Notes under the pieces: model-generated
What the model saw: the letters and a program-made list of their open reading frames with translations, nothing else
The model's database searches: none
Told to the model about the DNA's origin: nothing
Assembly: GCF_021729865.1 (NCBI RefSeq)
Contig: NZ_CP063400.1
Location: 2,852,001-2,916,000, forward strand
Length of the DNA stretch: 64,000 nucleotides
Reading direction: 5' to 3'
Source: Hydrogenophaga sp. SL48
GTDB taxonomy: Bacteria; Pseudomonadota; Gammaproteobacteria; Burkholderiales; Burkholderiaceae_C
Shown: piece after piece, positions 47,083 through 56,800 of the stretch
How the letters are laid out: each line of letters begins with the position of its first letter
Numbering within the stretch: position 1 is the first letter of the stretch
Position numbers and translations under genes: made by a program

Positions 47083-47286
47083 TCAGGCGGTGGATGCGGC
47101 CGGCGGGTAGCCCGCTTCGCTCAGCGCTTCGGCCAGCGCCTCGCGTGCCTCCTGGCTCTTCACGCGGACGGTGTGGCGGGCCAGGTCCACCTGCACTTCG
47201 CAGGCGGGGTCGATGAACTTGAGCGTCTGGTTGACGGTGCCGGCGCAGTGGCCGCAGGTCATGTCGGGCAGGTGGAATTGGTGCAT
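47083..47286 (-). CDS. copZ: CopZ-like copper chaperone (HMA domain)
   Basis: A 67-residue single heavy-metal-associated domain. The metal motif is MTCGHC (Cys11, Cys14), followed by AGTVNQTLKFIDP and a ferredoxin-like fold. It carries Cu(I) in the cytosol to CopA. The ATG at 47286 begins MHQFHLPDMTCGHC; a longer in-frame start is less plausible. Divergent from copA with 150 bases between starts. Confidence 0.9.
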   Translation of the reverse strand: MHQFHLPDMTCGHCAGTVNQTLKFIDPACEVQVDLARHTVRVKSQEAREALAEALSEAGYPPAASTA

Positions 47287-47379
47287 GGAGGGCTCCAGTG
47301 GGTTGATGAAGCCCCGGATGCTGGGCGTTGCCACGGGGGCAAGGTCCAGCGCTGCTGATGGCGCACCGAGGCGCTTGCG

Positions 47380-47396
47380 CTTGCCACCGTGTCAGG
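47380..47396 (+). promoter_or_regulatory. candidate CueR operator before copA
   Basis: CTTGCCACCGTGTCAGG is an imperfect inverted repeat (six of eight arm positions match), 41 bases before the copA start. A second element, ACCTTGCCCCCGTGGCAA on the minus strand near 47330-47347, lies before copZ and has a 19-base spacing between TGGACC and CAGCAT, as MerR-family promoters do. Both are weak by eye. Confidence 0.4.
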
Positions 47397-47436
47397 CCCA
47401 AACATCCGGGCTCCCAACCCCTGAAGGAGCCTGACC

Positions 47437-49641
47437 ATGAACACCGCCACCCTGGCGCTCACCGAGCACGAATTCCCCATTGAAGGCATGACCTGCGCGT
47501 CCTGCGTCACCCGCGTTGAAAAAGCGCTGAAGGCCGTGGCCGGGGTGAGCGAGGTCAGCGTGAACCTGGCCACCGAGCGCGCCACGGTGCAGACGTCTGG
47601 CACCGCCCTGTCTGCTCTGCTGGCGGCGGTGGAGAAGGCCGGCTACCACGCCGCGCCGCCCGCACTGGCCGACACGCCCGTCCCCGCGCCGCGCAAGGGC
47701 GAACCCTGGTGGCCGGTGGCGCTGGCCGCCGCGTTGTCCCTGCCCCTGGTGCTGCCCATGCTGGCCATGCTGCTGGGCATCGAATGGACGATCAACGGCT
47801 GGCTGCAGCTTGCCCTCGCCACACCGGTGCAGTTCTGGCTGGGCGCGCGCTTCTACCGCGCGGGCTGGAAGGCCGTGCTCGCCGGCGCCGGCAACATGGA
47901 CCTGCTGGTGGCTCTCGGCACCAGCGCCGGCTACGGCCTGAGTGTCTACCTGCTGTTCAAGCACGCCGAACATGGCACGCCGCACCTGTACTTCGAGGCC
48001 TCGGCAGTGATCGTCACGCTGGTGCTGCTGGGCAAATGGCTGGAGTCTCGCGCCAAGCGCCAGACCACCGCCGCCATCGCGGCGCTCAACGCCCTCCGGC
48101 CCGAGGTGGCGCGCGTGCGCACGCCCCATGGCGATGTGGACCTGCCGATGTCGCGCGTGAAGCTCGGCGACACCGTGGTGATCCGCCCGGGTGAGCGCAT
48201 CCCGGTGGACGGTGTCATCACCACCGGCTCCAGCCAGGTGGACGAATCGCTGATCACCGGCGAGAGCCTGCCGGTGGCCAAGCACGCGGGCGACAAGGTC
48301 ACCGGCGGCGCCGTCAATGCCGAGGGCCTGCTGCTGGTGGAGACCACCGCCGTGGGCGCCGAGTCCACGCTCGCGCGCATCGTGCGCATGGTCGAATCGG
48401 CCCAGGCCAAGAAGGCGCCGATCCAGCGCATCGTGGACCGCGTGAGCGCCGTCTTCGTGCCGGTGGTGCTGCTGATCGCCGCGTTCACGCTGCTGGGCTG
48501 GGGCCTGGCCACCGGCCACTGGGAGCAGGCCATCCTCAATGCGGTGGCGGTGCTGGTGATCGCCTGCCCGTGTGCGCTGGGGCTGGCCACGCCCACGGCC
48601 ATCATGGCCGGCACCGGGGTGGCCGCGCGCCAGGGCATCCTGATCAAGGACGCCGAAGCGCTGGAGGTGGCGCACCGCATCCACACCGTGGCCTTCGACA
48701 AGACGGGCACCCTCACCGAGGGCAAGCCCACCCTGGTGGCCGCCCTCCCCGCACCGGGCCATGAAGACAAGCTGCTCTCGTGGAGTGCCGCCATCCAGGC
48801 AGGCAGCGAGCATCCGCTGGCCCGTGCCGTGATGAACGCCGCCGAACAGGCTGGCCTGACCCTGCTCTCCGCCGCCAAGGTGAGCGCCGTGCCCGGCCGC
48901 GGCATGTCGGCCGAAGTGCAGGGCCGTGCCCTGCGCCTGGGCAGTCCGCGCTACATGCAGGAGCTGGGCGTGGACACATCGGTCCTGGCCGGGCCGGCGC
49001 GCCAGCTGCAGGACGAAGGCCGCACGGTGTCGTGGCTCGCCGACGTGACGGCCGCGCCGGTGCTGGTGGGCCTGCTGGCCTTTGGCGATGCGCCCAAGGC
49101 CAGCGCCATCAACGCCATCCGAAGCCTGCAGGCGCTGGGCGTGCACACGGTGATGCTCACCGGCGACAACCGGGGCAGCGCGCGGGCCGTGGGCCGGGCG
49201 CTGGGCATCGACCACATCGAGGCCGAGGTGCTGCCCGCGGACAAGGCGGCGATCGTGAATCGCCTGAAGGAAGGTGGCCGGTCGGTGGCCATGGTGGGCG
49301 ACGGCATCAACGACGCGCCGGCCCTGGCCTCGGCCGACGTGGGCATCGCCATGTCCACCGGCACCGACGTGGCCATGCACGCCGCCGGCATCACGCTCAT
49401 GCGCGGCGACCCGGCGCTGGTGGCCGACGCGATCGACATCTCGCGCCGCACCTACCGCAAGATCCGCCAGAACCTGTTCTGGGCCTTTGCCTACAACGTG
49501 ATCGGCATCCCGCTCGCGGCGGCCGGCCTGCTCAACCCGGTGGTGGCCGGGGCGGCCATGGCGTTGAGCAGCGTGAGCGTGGTGGGCAATGCCTTGCTGC
49601 TGCGGGGCTGGCGGCGTGCGCCCTCCAGGGTCACGGCCTGA
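47437..49641 (+). CDS. copA: copper-exporting P1B-type ATPase
   Basis: A 734-residue inner-membrane Cu(I) pump. One N-terminal HMA domain with MTCASC (Cys20, Cys23), eight helices, the membrane metal site CPC (377-379) in [15 protein letters not shown], phosphorylation motif DKTGT (Asp421), the HP motif in [10 protein letters not shown], and hinge [10 protein letters not shown]. The usual second HMA domain is absent, which is normal for many CopA. Divergent from copZ and next to cueR, the classic efflux regulon. Confidence 0.96.
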   Translation: MNTATLALTEHEFPIEGMTCASCVTRVEKALKAVAGVSEVSVNLATERATVQTSGTALSALLAAVEKAGYHAAPPALADTPVPAPRKGEPWWPVALAAALSLPLVLPMLAMLLGIEWTINGWLQLALATPVQFWLGARFYRAGWKAVLAGAGNMDLLVALGTSAGYGLSVYLLFKHAEHGTPHLYFEASAVIVTLVLLGKWLESRAKRQTTAAIAALNALRPEVARVRTPHGDVDLPMSRVKLGDTVVIRPGERIPVDGVITTGSSQVDESLITGESLPVAKHAGDKVTGGAVNAEGLLLVETTAVGAESTLARIVRMVESAQAKKAPIQRIVDRVSAVFVPVVLLIAAFTLLGWGLATGHWEQAILNAVAVLVIACPCALGLATPTAIMAGTGVAARQGILIKDAEALEVAHRIHTVAFDKTGTLTEGKPTLVAALPAPGHEDKLLSWSAAIQAGSEHPLARAVMNAAEQAGLTLLSAAKVSAVPGRGMSAEVQGRALRLGSPRYMQELGVDTSVLAGPARQLQDEGRTVSWLADVTAAPVLVGLLAFGDAPKASAINAIRSLQALGVHTVMLTGDNRGSARAVGRALGIDHIEAEVLPADKAAIVNRLKEGGRSVAMVGDGINDAPALASADVGIAMSTGTDVAMHAAGITLMRGDPALVADAIDISRRTYRKIRQNLFWAFAYNVIGIPLAAAGLLNPVVAGAAMALSSVSVVGNALLLRGWRRAPSRVTA

Positions 49642-49655
49642 CGGCTTCGACCCGC

Positions 49656-49685
49656 CTGCGCCTGGTGCGACGGAGCCAGGCGCAG
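49656..49685 (+). terminator. hairpin after copA
   Basis: CTGCGCCTGG and CCAGGCGCAG pair perfectly over ten bases around a ten-base loop, 14 bases after the copA stop. No U-run follows, so termination by itself is doubtful; it may stabilise the copA mRNA end. Confidence 0.45.
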
Positions 49686-49820
49686 GGATGGCGCACCGGG
49701 GGCGAACAAGGCCGATGCCAGCGGACAGCACCCTCCCCAAAAGACCGCGCAGGGGCGATGATGTCGAACCCGGTGCCATCGCCCCAACCGCGTGTACCCC
49801 CCCTGACGCAGGAGGCTCCC

Positions 49821-51116
49821 ATGGACAGCACCCGCAACCGATTCGACGTGGCCATCGTGGGCGGCGGCCTGGCCGGCGTCGTGGCCCTGGCCTGTGCGCG
49901 CAAGGCCGGGCTCGCGGCCGTCGTGCTGGAGCGGCAGGGCCGGGTCGGCGGGCTGTGGCGCGACCTCCCGGCGTGGCAGGACATCCAGATCAGCGCCGCC
50001 GACTGGACGCTCGGCGATCTGCCGCTGCAGGGGGTCACGCAGCCGCACATCCTGGCCAACATCGAGGCCTGGGTTCAGCGCTTCGACCTGGCCGACGGCA
50101 TCCGGCTGAACACGCCCGTGCACGGGGCCCGCCAGGACGGCGCGGGCTGGGCGCTGACGACGCCGGCGGGTGAGGTGCACGCGCGGCACCTCGTGGCGGC
50201 CACGGGGGCACACAACACGCCGGTCATCCCCGCGTGCGCGCGCACCGCCAGCACGGTGCGCGAGTTCCATTCCAGCACCTTGCGCGACCCGGGCCTGCTC
50301 ACCGGCCGCGACGTGCTGGTGGTCGGCGGCGGGGCCTCGGCCTTCGACCTGCTGGACCAGTGTTTCCAGCACGGCGCCCGGCGGGTGGCCTGGGCCTTCC
50401 GTGGCACGCGGTGGTTCGTGCCCACCTTCAAGCCCAAGCACATCGCCGGCAGCGTGCGCGGGTTTGCGAGGTTGCAGGCCAGCGGCATGGGGCACGAACA
50501 GCAGAGCGCCACCATCGGAGCCGACATGCGGGCACGCTACGAAAAATTCGGCATCACCGACCTGATGCCCGCGCACGACTTCGACGTGCGGCACGACCAG
50601 CTCATTCCCGGGCGCCCCGGCATGCTGGAACACTTTGCGGACATCGAACGCCACCGCGCCAGCGTGGACGCCATCGCCGGCGGCACGGTCACGCTGTCGG
50701 ACGGGCAGCGTGTCGAGGCGGACCTGCTGCTCTGGGGCACCGGCTACAGCGTCGACCTGTCGTACTTCGACCTGCCCGCCATCGCGTCGATCCCCACGCT
50801 GGAGGCCCTGACCGCGCGCTGCGGCTGCATCTTCCGCAGCCTGGACGCCGCCAACCTGTATTTCCCCGGCGTCGGCCTGGACGGCATCGGCTCGGCGGCC
50901 TGGTCGTATTCGCTGCTGTGCCGTTCCATCATGTCGCACATCCGCGGCACCGCACGGCTCGACAACGAGGTGGTGGGCCACAAGGTCAACCACTTCGACA
51001 TCGTCAACCACCTGGCCCCGCGCGACCCGGGCAGCTACCCGCCCGACACCTGGCCAGCGCACTACCGCGACATCGCGCTCAACACCCCGGACGGGCAGCC
51101 CTACCCCCTGCCTTGA
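49821..51116 (+). CDS. flavin-containing monooxygenase-like oxidoreductase
   Basis: A 431-residue flavoprotein. The FAD site VAIVGGGLAGVVALACARKAG is at about 9-29, and a second Rossmann site DVLVVGGGASAFDLLDQC for NADPH lies near 163-180. The typical ATG motif of FMO/Baeyer-Villiger enzymes is seen as VAATGAHNTPVIP. The strict FxGxxxHxxx fingerprint is not obvious, so the reaction is open. GGAGG stands seven bases before the ATG. No link to copA is apparent. Confidence 0.75.
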   Translation: MDSTRNRFDVAIVGGGLAGVVALACARKAGLAAVVLERQGRVGGLWRDLPAWQDIQISAADWTLGDLPLQGVTQPHILANIEAWVQRFDLADGIRLNTPVHGARQDGAGWALTTPAGEVHARHLVAATGAHNTPVIPACARTASTVREFHSSTLRDPGLLTGRDVLVVGGGASAFDLLDQCFQHGARRVAWAFRGTRWFVPTFKPKHIAGSVRGFARLQASGMGHEQQSATIGADMRARYEKFGITDLMPAHDFDVRHDQLIPGRPGMLEHFADIERHRASVDAIAGGTVTLSDGQRVEADLLLWGTGYSVDLSYFDLPAIASIPTLEALTARCGCIFRSLDAANLYFPGVGLDGIGSAAWSYSLLCRSIMSHIRGTARLDNEVVGHKVNHFDIVNHLAPRDPGSYPPDTWPAHYRDIALNTPDGQPYPLP

Positions 51117-51155
51117 GACCGGGGCCCCTCGCCGGGCCACACGGCCCGCACGACC

Positions 51156-52376
51156 TCACAGCTGGCCGGTGTCGCGGTAACGCTCCCGCATCTGCTGGTC
51201 CACGATGGCATTGAACGAGATGGGCGCCAGCAGCGTGGTCACCACGCCCATCAGCACCAGCACCGAGAACATGCCCTGGCCGATGAAGCCGCGCTCCAGC
51301 GCGATGCTGGCCACCACCAGCTCCATCGCGCCCCGGCCGTTGAGGATGAAACCCAGGCCCAGGGCCTCGCGGCTGGACATGCCGATGGCGCGCCCGCCCA
51401 GCCAGCCCGCCAGCACCTTCGACGCGATGGCGGCGAACAGCACCGCGGCGACGAAGCCGACATCGGCCAGGGCCGAGATCTGGAACTCCAGCCCCAGGTA
51501 GGCAAAGAACACCGGCGCGAGGAAGCCGCCCGTGATCGAGCTGAGCGTGCGGCGCAGGTCCTCATAACGCGCGGCCACGAACTGGCGCTTGTCCAGCAAC
51601 AAGGCCGCGAAAAACGCCCCGATGACGAAGTGGAAGCCCAGGCTCTCGCTGAGCGATCCGAAGGCCAGCACAAAGACGATGACGATGCCGAACACGGCCT
51701 CGGGGCCGAACATGGCGGCCAGCTTCTCCGGCCCGGCCGACACCTCGACCCCGCGCCGGTGCAGCAGGTTGAGCAGCGCGTTGAGCCCCAGCACGGCCAG
51801 GGCCAGCACCAGCAGCTTGAGCGTCACCATCCCACCGGTGGCGAAGATCGCCGCCCAGCTGGACTGCGCCGGCAACGCCAGCAGCACGCCCAGGATGAAC
51901 AGCGCGAGGATGTCGTTGATGACCGCCGTGGACACCGAATAGCGCCCGATGGCCGTTTGCAGCAAGCCCATTTCGTCGAGCATCTTCACCGCCACGGGCA
52001 TCGCCGTGATGGAGATGCACAGCCCCAGGAAGATGGTGCGCATCAGGTCCTGGTCAAAGGCCCAGGCCACGGCGGCACCCGCGCCAAAGGGCAGGAAGAA
52101 AGCGACCACGGCGACGATGAATCCACGGCCGCGCATGGCGGCCTGCACGCCCTTGAAGCTCATCTCCAGGCCGGCGTCGAGCACGACCAGGAAGATCGCC
52201 AGCGACGCGATGCCCGAGAGCGCCGGGTTCGGTTCGACCAGCCCGAGCACCGCCGGCCCGAGCACGATGCCCGCCACCATCTCGCCGACGATGGCCGGCT
52301 GGCCCCAGCGCGTGAGCAGGTGCCCGAGCACCCTCGCCAGCACGATCAGCGTCAACAAGCTTGTGAGGATCTGCAT
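51156..52376 (-). CDS. CPA2 cation:proton antiporter (KefB-like membrane domain)
   Basis: A 406-residue membrane protein with about twelve helices. It has the CPA2 features GQPAIVGEMVAGIVLGPAVLG in the first helices, the discontinuous-helix region STAVINDILALFILGV, and GFILNGRGAMELVVASIAL near the C-terminus. The regulatory TrkA-N domain of KefB/KefC is missing, so it is a transport domain only. The ATG at 52376 gives the usual short N-terminus; an upstream in-frame extension crosses the MITE-like element and is not used. Confidence 0.85.
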   Translation of the reverse strand: MQILTSLLTLIVLARVLGHLLTRWGQPAIVGEMVAGIVLGPAVLGLVEPNPALSGIASLAIFLVVLDAGLEMSFKGVQAAMRGRGFIVAVVAFFLPFGAGAAVAWAFDQDLMRTIFLGLCISITAMPVAVKMLDEMGLLQTAIGRYSVSTAVINDILALFILGVLLALPAQSSWAAIFATGGMVTLKLLVLALAVLGLNALLNLLHRRGVEVSAGPEKLAAMFGPEAVFGIVIVFVLAFGSLSESLGFHFVIGAFFAALLLDKRQFVAARYEDLRRTLSSITGGFLAPVFFAYLGLEFQISALADVGFVAAVLFAAIASKVLAGWLGGRAIGMSSREALGLGFILNGRGAMELVVASIALERGFIGQGMFSVLVLMGVVTTLLAPISFNAIVDQQMRERYRDTGQL

Positions 52377-52453
52377 CGGGGTCCCTGGGTGACGGTTGGG
52401 CGGCTGAGAAGGCGGCAACCATGGCACGCCCACGCGCGCGCCGTGGGGCAGTC

Positions 52454-52620
52454 TAAGGCAACGCTGAATAAGTCCCTCGTGGAGCGGGCATCCTGCTCTC
52501 GGGCGGTCTGCGGCGTTGCAAAGCCTCGCCGGGCCGCCCGGCCCGTCTGCGTTTTGCGCCTTGCAGCCCATCCCGACAGCAGGCGCCCGCATCCACGGGG
52601 ACTTATTCAGCGTCGCCCTA
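52454..52620. mobile_element. MITE-like inverted-repeat element
   Basis: About 167 bases bounded by inverted ends (left GCAACGCTGAATAAGTCCC, right GGGGACTTATTCAGCGTCGC). The inside is also an imperfect palindrome: GTGGAGCGGGCATCCTGCT on the left faces AGCAGGCGCCCGCATCCAC on the right, so one strand can fold into a long hairpin of about 80 pairs. No coding capacity. The flanks do not show an obvious target duplication; TAAGG/CCTAA ends belong to the repeat. The rest of the 52377-52761 gap shows nothing else recognisable. Confidence 0.65.
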
Positions 52621-52761
52621 AACGGCCGTATCCATAGACGACCGACTTGGGTCGACATGAAACCACTGAGATTGACTGAAGCCAGCTGAGCGGAGCAGCC
52701 CTCGGGGGCGCGGGCCCTTTGCCTCCGGCCAGCGCGCGATGACAACCACCAGGCTACCCCG

Positions 52762-53010
52762 TCATTTCCCCGTTTCCGCCTGCTCCATCTGCTTGGCCCG
52801 CTCGGCCGCCAGATCGTTGACGTAGCCCTCCACCTGCCGCTCAAACCCGGGCACATCCTCCGGCCTCACGGGTACGGTAGGAATCACGGGAACCGCCACA
52901 TCCGAAACGGCCGCCGGCTGCTTCACCTGGGCGGGCGGGCCGTCGCCCAGTTGACGGGCGACCAGGAGCCCCACCACCAACAAAGCCAACAACACAACCA
53001 TCATTCTCAT
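52762..53010 (-). CDS. small membrane-anchored protein of unknown function
   Basis: An 82-residue protein: one N-terminal helix (about 1-20, MMVVLLALLVVGLLVARQLG), a Pro/Val-rich linker, and a short charged helix (VEGYVNDLAAERAKQMEQAE). The ATG at 53010 has GGAG ten bases upstream; a GTG two codons earlier is possible. No family recognised. Between the MITE-like element and a LysR gene, same strand as the latter, 15 bases after the LysR stop region. Confidence 0.6.
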   Translation of the reverse strand: MRMMVVLLALLVVGLLVARQLGDGPPAQVKQPAAVSDVAVPVIPTVPVRPEDVPGFERQVEGYVNDLAAERAKQMEQAETGK

Positions 53011-53031
53011 GATCACCGATCTCCTTCAACG

Positions 53032-53976
53032 TCACCGGGTTGCCGAACCGGGCAGACCCCGGCCTGTCTGATCACCATCGTCCTGCTCGCCACAGGTCTC
53101 CAGCACCACCCGTCGCAACCACATGTGCGCCGGGTCGGCCTGCTGCCGCGGATGCCAGAACAGGGAAACGGAGAACGCCGGCACGGGGAACGGCAGCGCG
53201 AAGCTGTGCAGATCGCCACGCAGGCTTTGGGTGTGGCGCTCGGGCACGCAGGCGATCAGGTCGGTGCCGCGTGTGAGCGCCAGGGCGGCCACGAAGCCGC
53301 CTGTGATGGCCACCACGTTGCGCTGCCACCCGAGAGGCGCCAGTGCTTCGTCGACAGGGCCGCCGACCACCCCGCGCCTTGAGACGGCGATGTGGCGACC
53401 CTGGGCGAATTGTTCTGTCGTGATGCGCGCTCCGTGTTGCAGCGGATGCCCGTGGCGCACCACGCCGATCCACCGGTCGCGGAACAGCGCCTGCGCGCGG
53501 ATTTCAGGCCCCATCGTGGCGCCCACCACGCCGGTCTCCAGATCGACCGTCCCGTCCCGCAGCGCCGTGCTGCTCTTGTCGGGTTTCCGGACAAAACACA
53601 GCCGCACATTCGGCGCCTCTGCGGCCACCCGCTGGATCAGCGCCGCACCGAAGTTCTCCACAAAGCCCTCGCTGCTGCGCAGCGTGAACGTCCGTTCAAG
53701 TTCGCTCAGCTTGAGGGCGTTCAGCGGGCGCATGACCGCCTCGATCTCCTGCACGAGGGGGCCGATGCGCTCGCGCAGCGCCAGCGCGCGGGGCGTGGGC
53801 ACCAGGCCACGCCCGGCCCTGACGAGCAGCGGGTCGCCCGTGGTTTCGCGCAGGCGCGCCAAGGCACGGCTCATCGCCGAGGGGCTCAGCTTCAGCCGTT
53901 GGGCGGCTCGGGCGACGTTCTGCTCGGTCAGCAGCACGTCCAGGGTCAACAGCAGGTTGAAGTCGAGCGGGGTCAT
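53032..53976 (-). CDS. LysR-family transcriptional regulator
   Basis: A 314-residue LTTR. The N-terminal winged helix reads FNLLLTLDVLLTEQNVARAAQRLKLSPSAMSRALARLRETTGDPLLVR, described here by position (about 5-52), with the typical two-lobed effector domain following. It is divergent from an MFS efflux gene with 124 bases between starts, the usual layout for a regulator of that transporter. An upstream in-frame start would extend into the intergenic region. Confidence 0.9.
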   Translation of the reverse strand: MTPLDFNLLLTLDVLLTEQNVARAAQRLKLSPSAMSRALARLRETTGDPLLVRAGRGLVPTPRALALRERIGPLVQEIEAVMRPLNALKLSELERTFTLRSSEGFVENFGAALIQRVAAEAPNVRLCFVRKPDKSSTALRDGTVDLETGVVGATMGPEIRAQALFRDRWIGVVRHGHPLQHGARITTEQFAQGRHIAVSRRGVVGGPVDEALAPLGWQRNVVAITGGFVAALALTRGTDLIACVPERHTQSLRGDLHSFALPFPVPAFSVSLFWHPRQQADPAHMWLRRVVLETCGEQDDGDQTGRGLPGSATR

Positions 53977-54100
53977 GCCGGAAACATAGCACGCAGGCCC
54001 CACCCATGGCGTTGGCTGCACGGGTGGATTGCGCGGCACGCGCCTTCCGCCAGCACGACCCGCTCCCTAGCATCGGGTGATCCTTTTTCCGGAGCCCGCC

Positions 54101-55561
54101 ATGTCCCTTCCCACCCCCCTCGAAGCGGCCCCCGCCACCGCCGCCACCCCCTCGGCACCGGCTCTGAACCGTGTGCTGTTCAGCCTGTCTTTGTCGATGC
54201 TGCTGTCGTCGCTGGGCACGAGCATTGCCAACGTCGCCCTGCCCGCCCTGGCGCAGGCGTTTTCCGCGTCGTTCCAGGCGGTGCAGTGGGTGGTGCTGGC
54301 CTACCTGCTGACGATCACGGTGGTCATCGTTTCGGTGGGCCGCCTGGGCGACCTGGTGGGCCGGCGCCGGCTCATGCTGTGGGGTCTGGGGGTGTTCACC
54401 CTGGCGTCGCTCGCGGGCGCTGCGTCCACCACCCTGTGGCAGCTGATCGCCGCACGCGTGGTTCAGGGCCTGGGTGCCGCCACCATGATGGCGCTGAGCA
54501 TGGCCCTGGTCAGCGAGCGCGTGCCCAGGCACCAGGTGGGCAGCGCCATGGGGCTGCTGGGCACCGTGTCGGCGGTGGGCACCGCGCTCGGCCCCACCCT
54601 GGGCGGCCTGTTGATCGGTGTCTGCGGCTGGAACGCGGTGTTCTGGATCAACGTGCCGCTGGGGCTCCTGGCGCTGGTGATGGCCCACCGCCACCTGCCA
54701 CCCGACCAGGCCTCCAACGCCGCGAAGCCCGTGCGTTTCGACCCCGTCGGCACGGTGCTGCTGGCGCTCAGCCTCGCGGCCTACTCGCTGGCCATGACGC
54801 TCGGGCGCGGCGCCTTCGGCCCCGTCAACGCGGGCCTGTTGCTGCTGGCCTTGCTCGGTCTGGGCGCCTTTGTCTTCGCCGAGGCCCGGGTGGCAGCGCC
54901 CCTGGTGCGGCTGGCAACGTTCCGCCACCCGGTGATGACCGCGGGCTTTGCCGCGAGCGCGCTGGTCACCAGCGTGGTGATGGCGACCCTGGTGGTGGGG
55001 CCGTTTTATCTGACGGGGGCGCTCCAGCTCGACGCGACGCACATGGGGCTGGTGATGTCGGCCGGCCCGGCCGTGGCCGCCGTGTTCGGCGCGCCGGCTG
55101 GACGCCTGGTGGACCGGGTCGGCTCGCACCCGGTGGGCGTGGCGGGGCTGGTGTTGATGTTCCTGGGCGCCGCCACGCTGCCGATCGCGGCCACCACCTG
55201 GGGCGCCACCGGCTACGCGGGCGCGCTCGGCCTCATCACGGCAGGTTACGCCAGCTTCCAGTCGGCCAACAACACGGCGGTGATGACCAGCGCCACGGCG
55301 GACCAGCGGGGTGTGGTGTCGGGCCTGCTCAATCTCTCGCGCAACCTCGGCCTGATCACCGGCGCATCGGCCATGGGCGCGGTGTTCAGCTTCGGCGCGT
55401 CAACCACCCTGGTGGCCACGGCGAGCGCGCAGCAGCTGACGGCGGGCCTGCGCCTCACGTTTCTGGTGGCAGCGGCATTGGTGGCCTTGGGCGGTGTGCT
55501 CACGTGGGTGGGCGCGGCCGCTTCGCGTCGCTTCACCTCGCAGGCAGAGGCGCTGGCTTGA
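54101..55561 (+). CDS. DHA2-type MFS drug efflux transporter (14 helices)
   Basis: A 486-residue EmrB/QacA-like proton-driven exporter. Helix 1 contains the family stretch LSSLGTSIANVALPALAQAF, loop 2-3 has the motif GRLGDLVGRRRLML, and helix 5 has motif C-like LGPTLGGLLIG. About fourteen helices are counted. No EmrA-type membrane fusion gene accompanies it, so it probably works alone. Controlled perhaps by the divergent LysR gene. Confidence 0.88.
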   Translation: MSLPTPLEAAPATAATPSAPALNRVLFSLSLSMLLSSLGTSIANVALPALAQAFSASFQAVQWVVLAYLLTITVVIVSVGRLGDLVGRRRLMLWGLGVFTLASLAGAASTTLWQLIAARVVQGLGAATMMALSMALVSERVPRHQVGSAMGLLGTVSAVGTALGPTLGGLLIGVCGWNAVFWINVPLGLLALVMAHRHLPPDQASNAAKPVRFDPVGTVLLALSLAAYSLAMTLGRGAFGPVNAGLLLLALLGLGAFVFAEARVAAPLVRLATFRHPVMTAGFAASALVTSVVMATLVVGPFYLTGALQLDATHMGLVMSAGPAVAAVFGAPAGRLVDRVGSHPVGVAGLVLMFLGAATLPIAATTWGATGYAGALGLITAGYASFQSANNTAVMTSATADQRGVVSGLLNLSRNLGLITGASAMGAVFSFGASTTLVATASAQQLTAGLRLTFLVAAALVALGGVLTWVGAAASRRFTSQAEALA

Positions 55562-55592
55562 GCCGCAGCGTGGGCGGCGGCGGAGCGCAGCG

Positions 55593-56042
55593 TCAGGTCT
55601 CGTTGACATACCCCCGCGCTTGGGCACCCGCCTGATCCTCAAAGATCGCCATGGCGGTGTTCATGCGTTTGAAACCCAGCGTCTTGTAGAACGACTCTTT
55701 GCCGGGCACCGAATAAAGAATGATCTTCTTGTGTCCGCGGGACAGCGCCACCAGTCGGGCAACGATCTGTTTTCCAAGCCCCAGACCTTGATGACTGGGA
55801 AGCAGCGCAACATCGCAGATGTACGAGCAATCGACGCCATCGGCCAGCGCCCGCCCCACACCGACGAGCTTTTCACCGTCGTAGACGAAACACTTGAACA
55901 TGCTGTTGGTGAACGCGGTCTTCAGCCCGATCGGATTTTTGTTTCCGAGCGGCGCAGCGGCGTACAGAGCGGTGAGTTCATCCCAGTCGAGACCGTCGGT
56001 GGAATGGGACCAAATGAGCGACACGTTGAGCTCCTGTGACAT
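55593..56042 (-). CDS. GNAT-family N-acetyltransferase
   Basis: A 149-residue acetyltransferase. The acetyl-CoA loop is seen in LLPSHQGLGLGKQIVARLV (the Q/RxxGxG/A motif), with beta strands CSYICDVALL and IILYSVPGKESFYKTLGFKRMNTAMAIF before and after. Substrate unknown. It converges with the MFS gene and is divergent from the PepSY operon. Confidence 0.88.
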   Translation of the reverse strand: MSQELNVSLIWSHSTDGLDWDELTALYAAAPLGNKNPIGLKTAFTNSMFKCFVYDGEKLVGVGRALADGVDCSYICDVALLPSHQGLGLGKQIVARLVALSRGHKKIILYSVPGKESFYKTLGFKRMNTAMAIFEDQAGAQARGYVNET

Positions 56043-56173
56043 GGCGGGTTCAAGGCTGAAGAGCCAGCTGCGAGGATCGTAGCCCAGGCATTGGCGACCG
56101 CTTGGCGGGGCCAGGGCAAGAGCGGATTCGAGTGCAAGGCCAATATGCAGCGCCTTGACTGAAGCAGATTTTT

Positions 56174-56198
56174 ATCTTCTGCACAATGAACAGAAGAT
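56174..56198. promoter_or_regulatory. inverted repeat upstream of the PepSY operon, candidate operator
   Basis: ATCTTCTG and CAGAAGAT are perfect eight-base arms separated by nine bases, in a 309-base gap between the GNAT and PepSY genes, in AT-rich sequence unusual for this DNA. It may be a repressor site or a hairpin. It does not match a Fur box. Nothing else is seen in the gap. Confidence 0.5.
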
Positions 56199-56351
56199 GA
56201 ATCCGCCGTTCAGCATGCATACAAGGTGGTTTTTCCACAATGCCAATCAACAAGCACGCCGTGGCGGGTTGGGTCAAATCCTCACGCAGCCGTTCGGAGC
56301 CTGCGCCGCGAGCCGTTTGTCATGCGCCCACGCGTTGAAAAGGAGCCTCTC

Positions 56352-56777
56352 ATGAAATCCCACCCCTCTTTGCGGCACGGCCTGCTGGTGCTGTCCCTGG
56401 GCCTGGCCGCCCTGCCCACATGGGCCGGTGACGATTGCGACGCGCCGCTGAATCGCTGGCAGACGCGTGAGGCCGTGCGGCAGATGGCCGCTGCACAGGG
56501 CTGGCAGATCCAGCGCCTGAAGATCGACGACGGCTGCTATGAAATTCTCGGCACGGATGCCCAGGGACGCAGCTTCAAAGCCAAGATCGACCCGGAAACC
56601 CTGAAGGTGTTGAAGATGAAGCAAGACCAGCACCAGCGTGCCCGGGAACGCGATCATGGTGAGGACGGTGCTGCGCGGCAGACCCGACCGCCGCCACCGG
56701 ACGGCGCCGCCGTGCCATCGCCCCTGCCATCACCTGTTTCAGCCCCTGGCAGCGCGCCGCGCGGCCAGATCGAGTAA
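56352..56777 (+). CDS. exported PepSY-domain protein
   Basis: A 141-residue periplasmic protein: signal peptide to about residue 24 (SLGLAALPTWA-GDD), a PepSY domain with REAVRQMAAAQGWQIQRLKIDDGCYEI and DPETLKVLKM, and a Pro-rich disordered tail. The ATG at 56352 has AGGAG upstream. First gene of a four-gene operon with DUF2271, a PepSY-flavoreductase and apbE. Confidence 0.82.
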   Translation: MKSHPSLRHGLLVLSLGLAALPTWAGDDCDAPLNRWQTREAVRQMAAAQGWQIQRLKIDDGCYEILGTDAQGRSFKAKIDPETLKVLKMKQDQHQRARERDHGEDGAARQTRPPPPDGAAVPSPLPSPVSAPGSAPRGQIE

Positions 56778-56800
56778 ACCCATCCCACAGGAGCATCACC

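Noticed and set aside
47392..49779. A long minus-strand open frame opposite copA
   Set aside because: Low-complexity His/Gly/Arg composition and full overlap with a clear P-type ATPase; GC-driven shadow.
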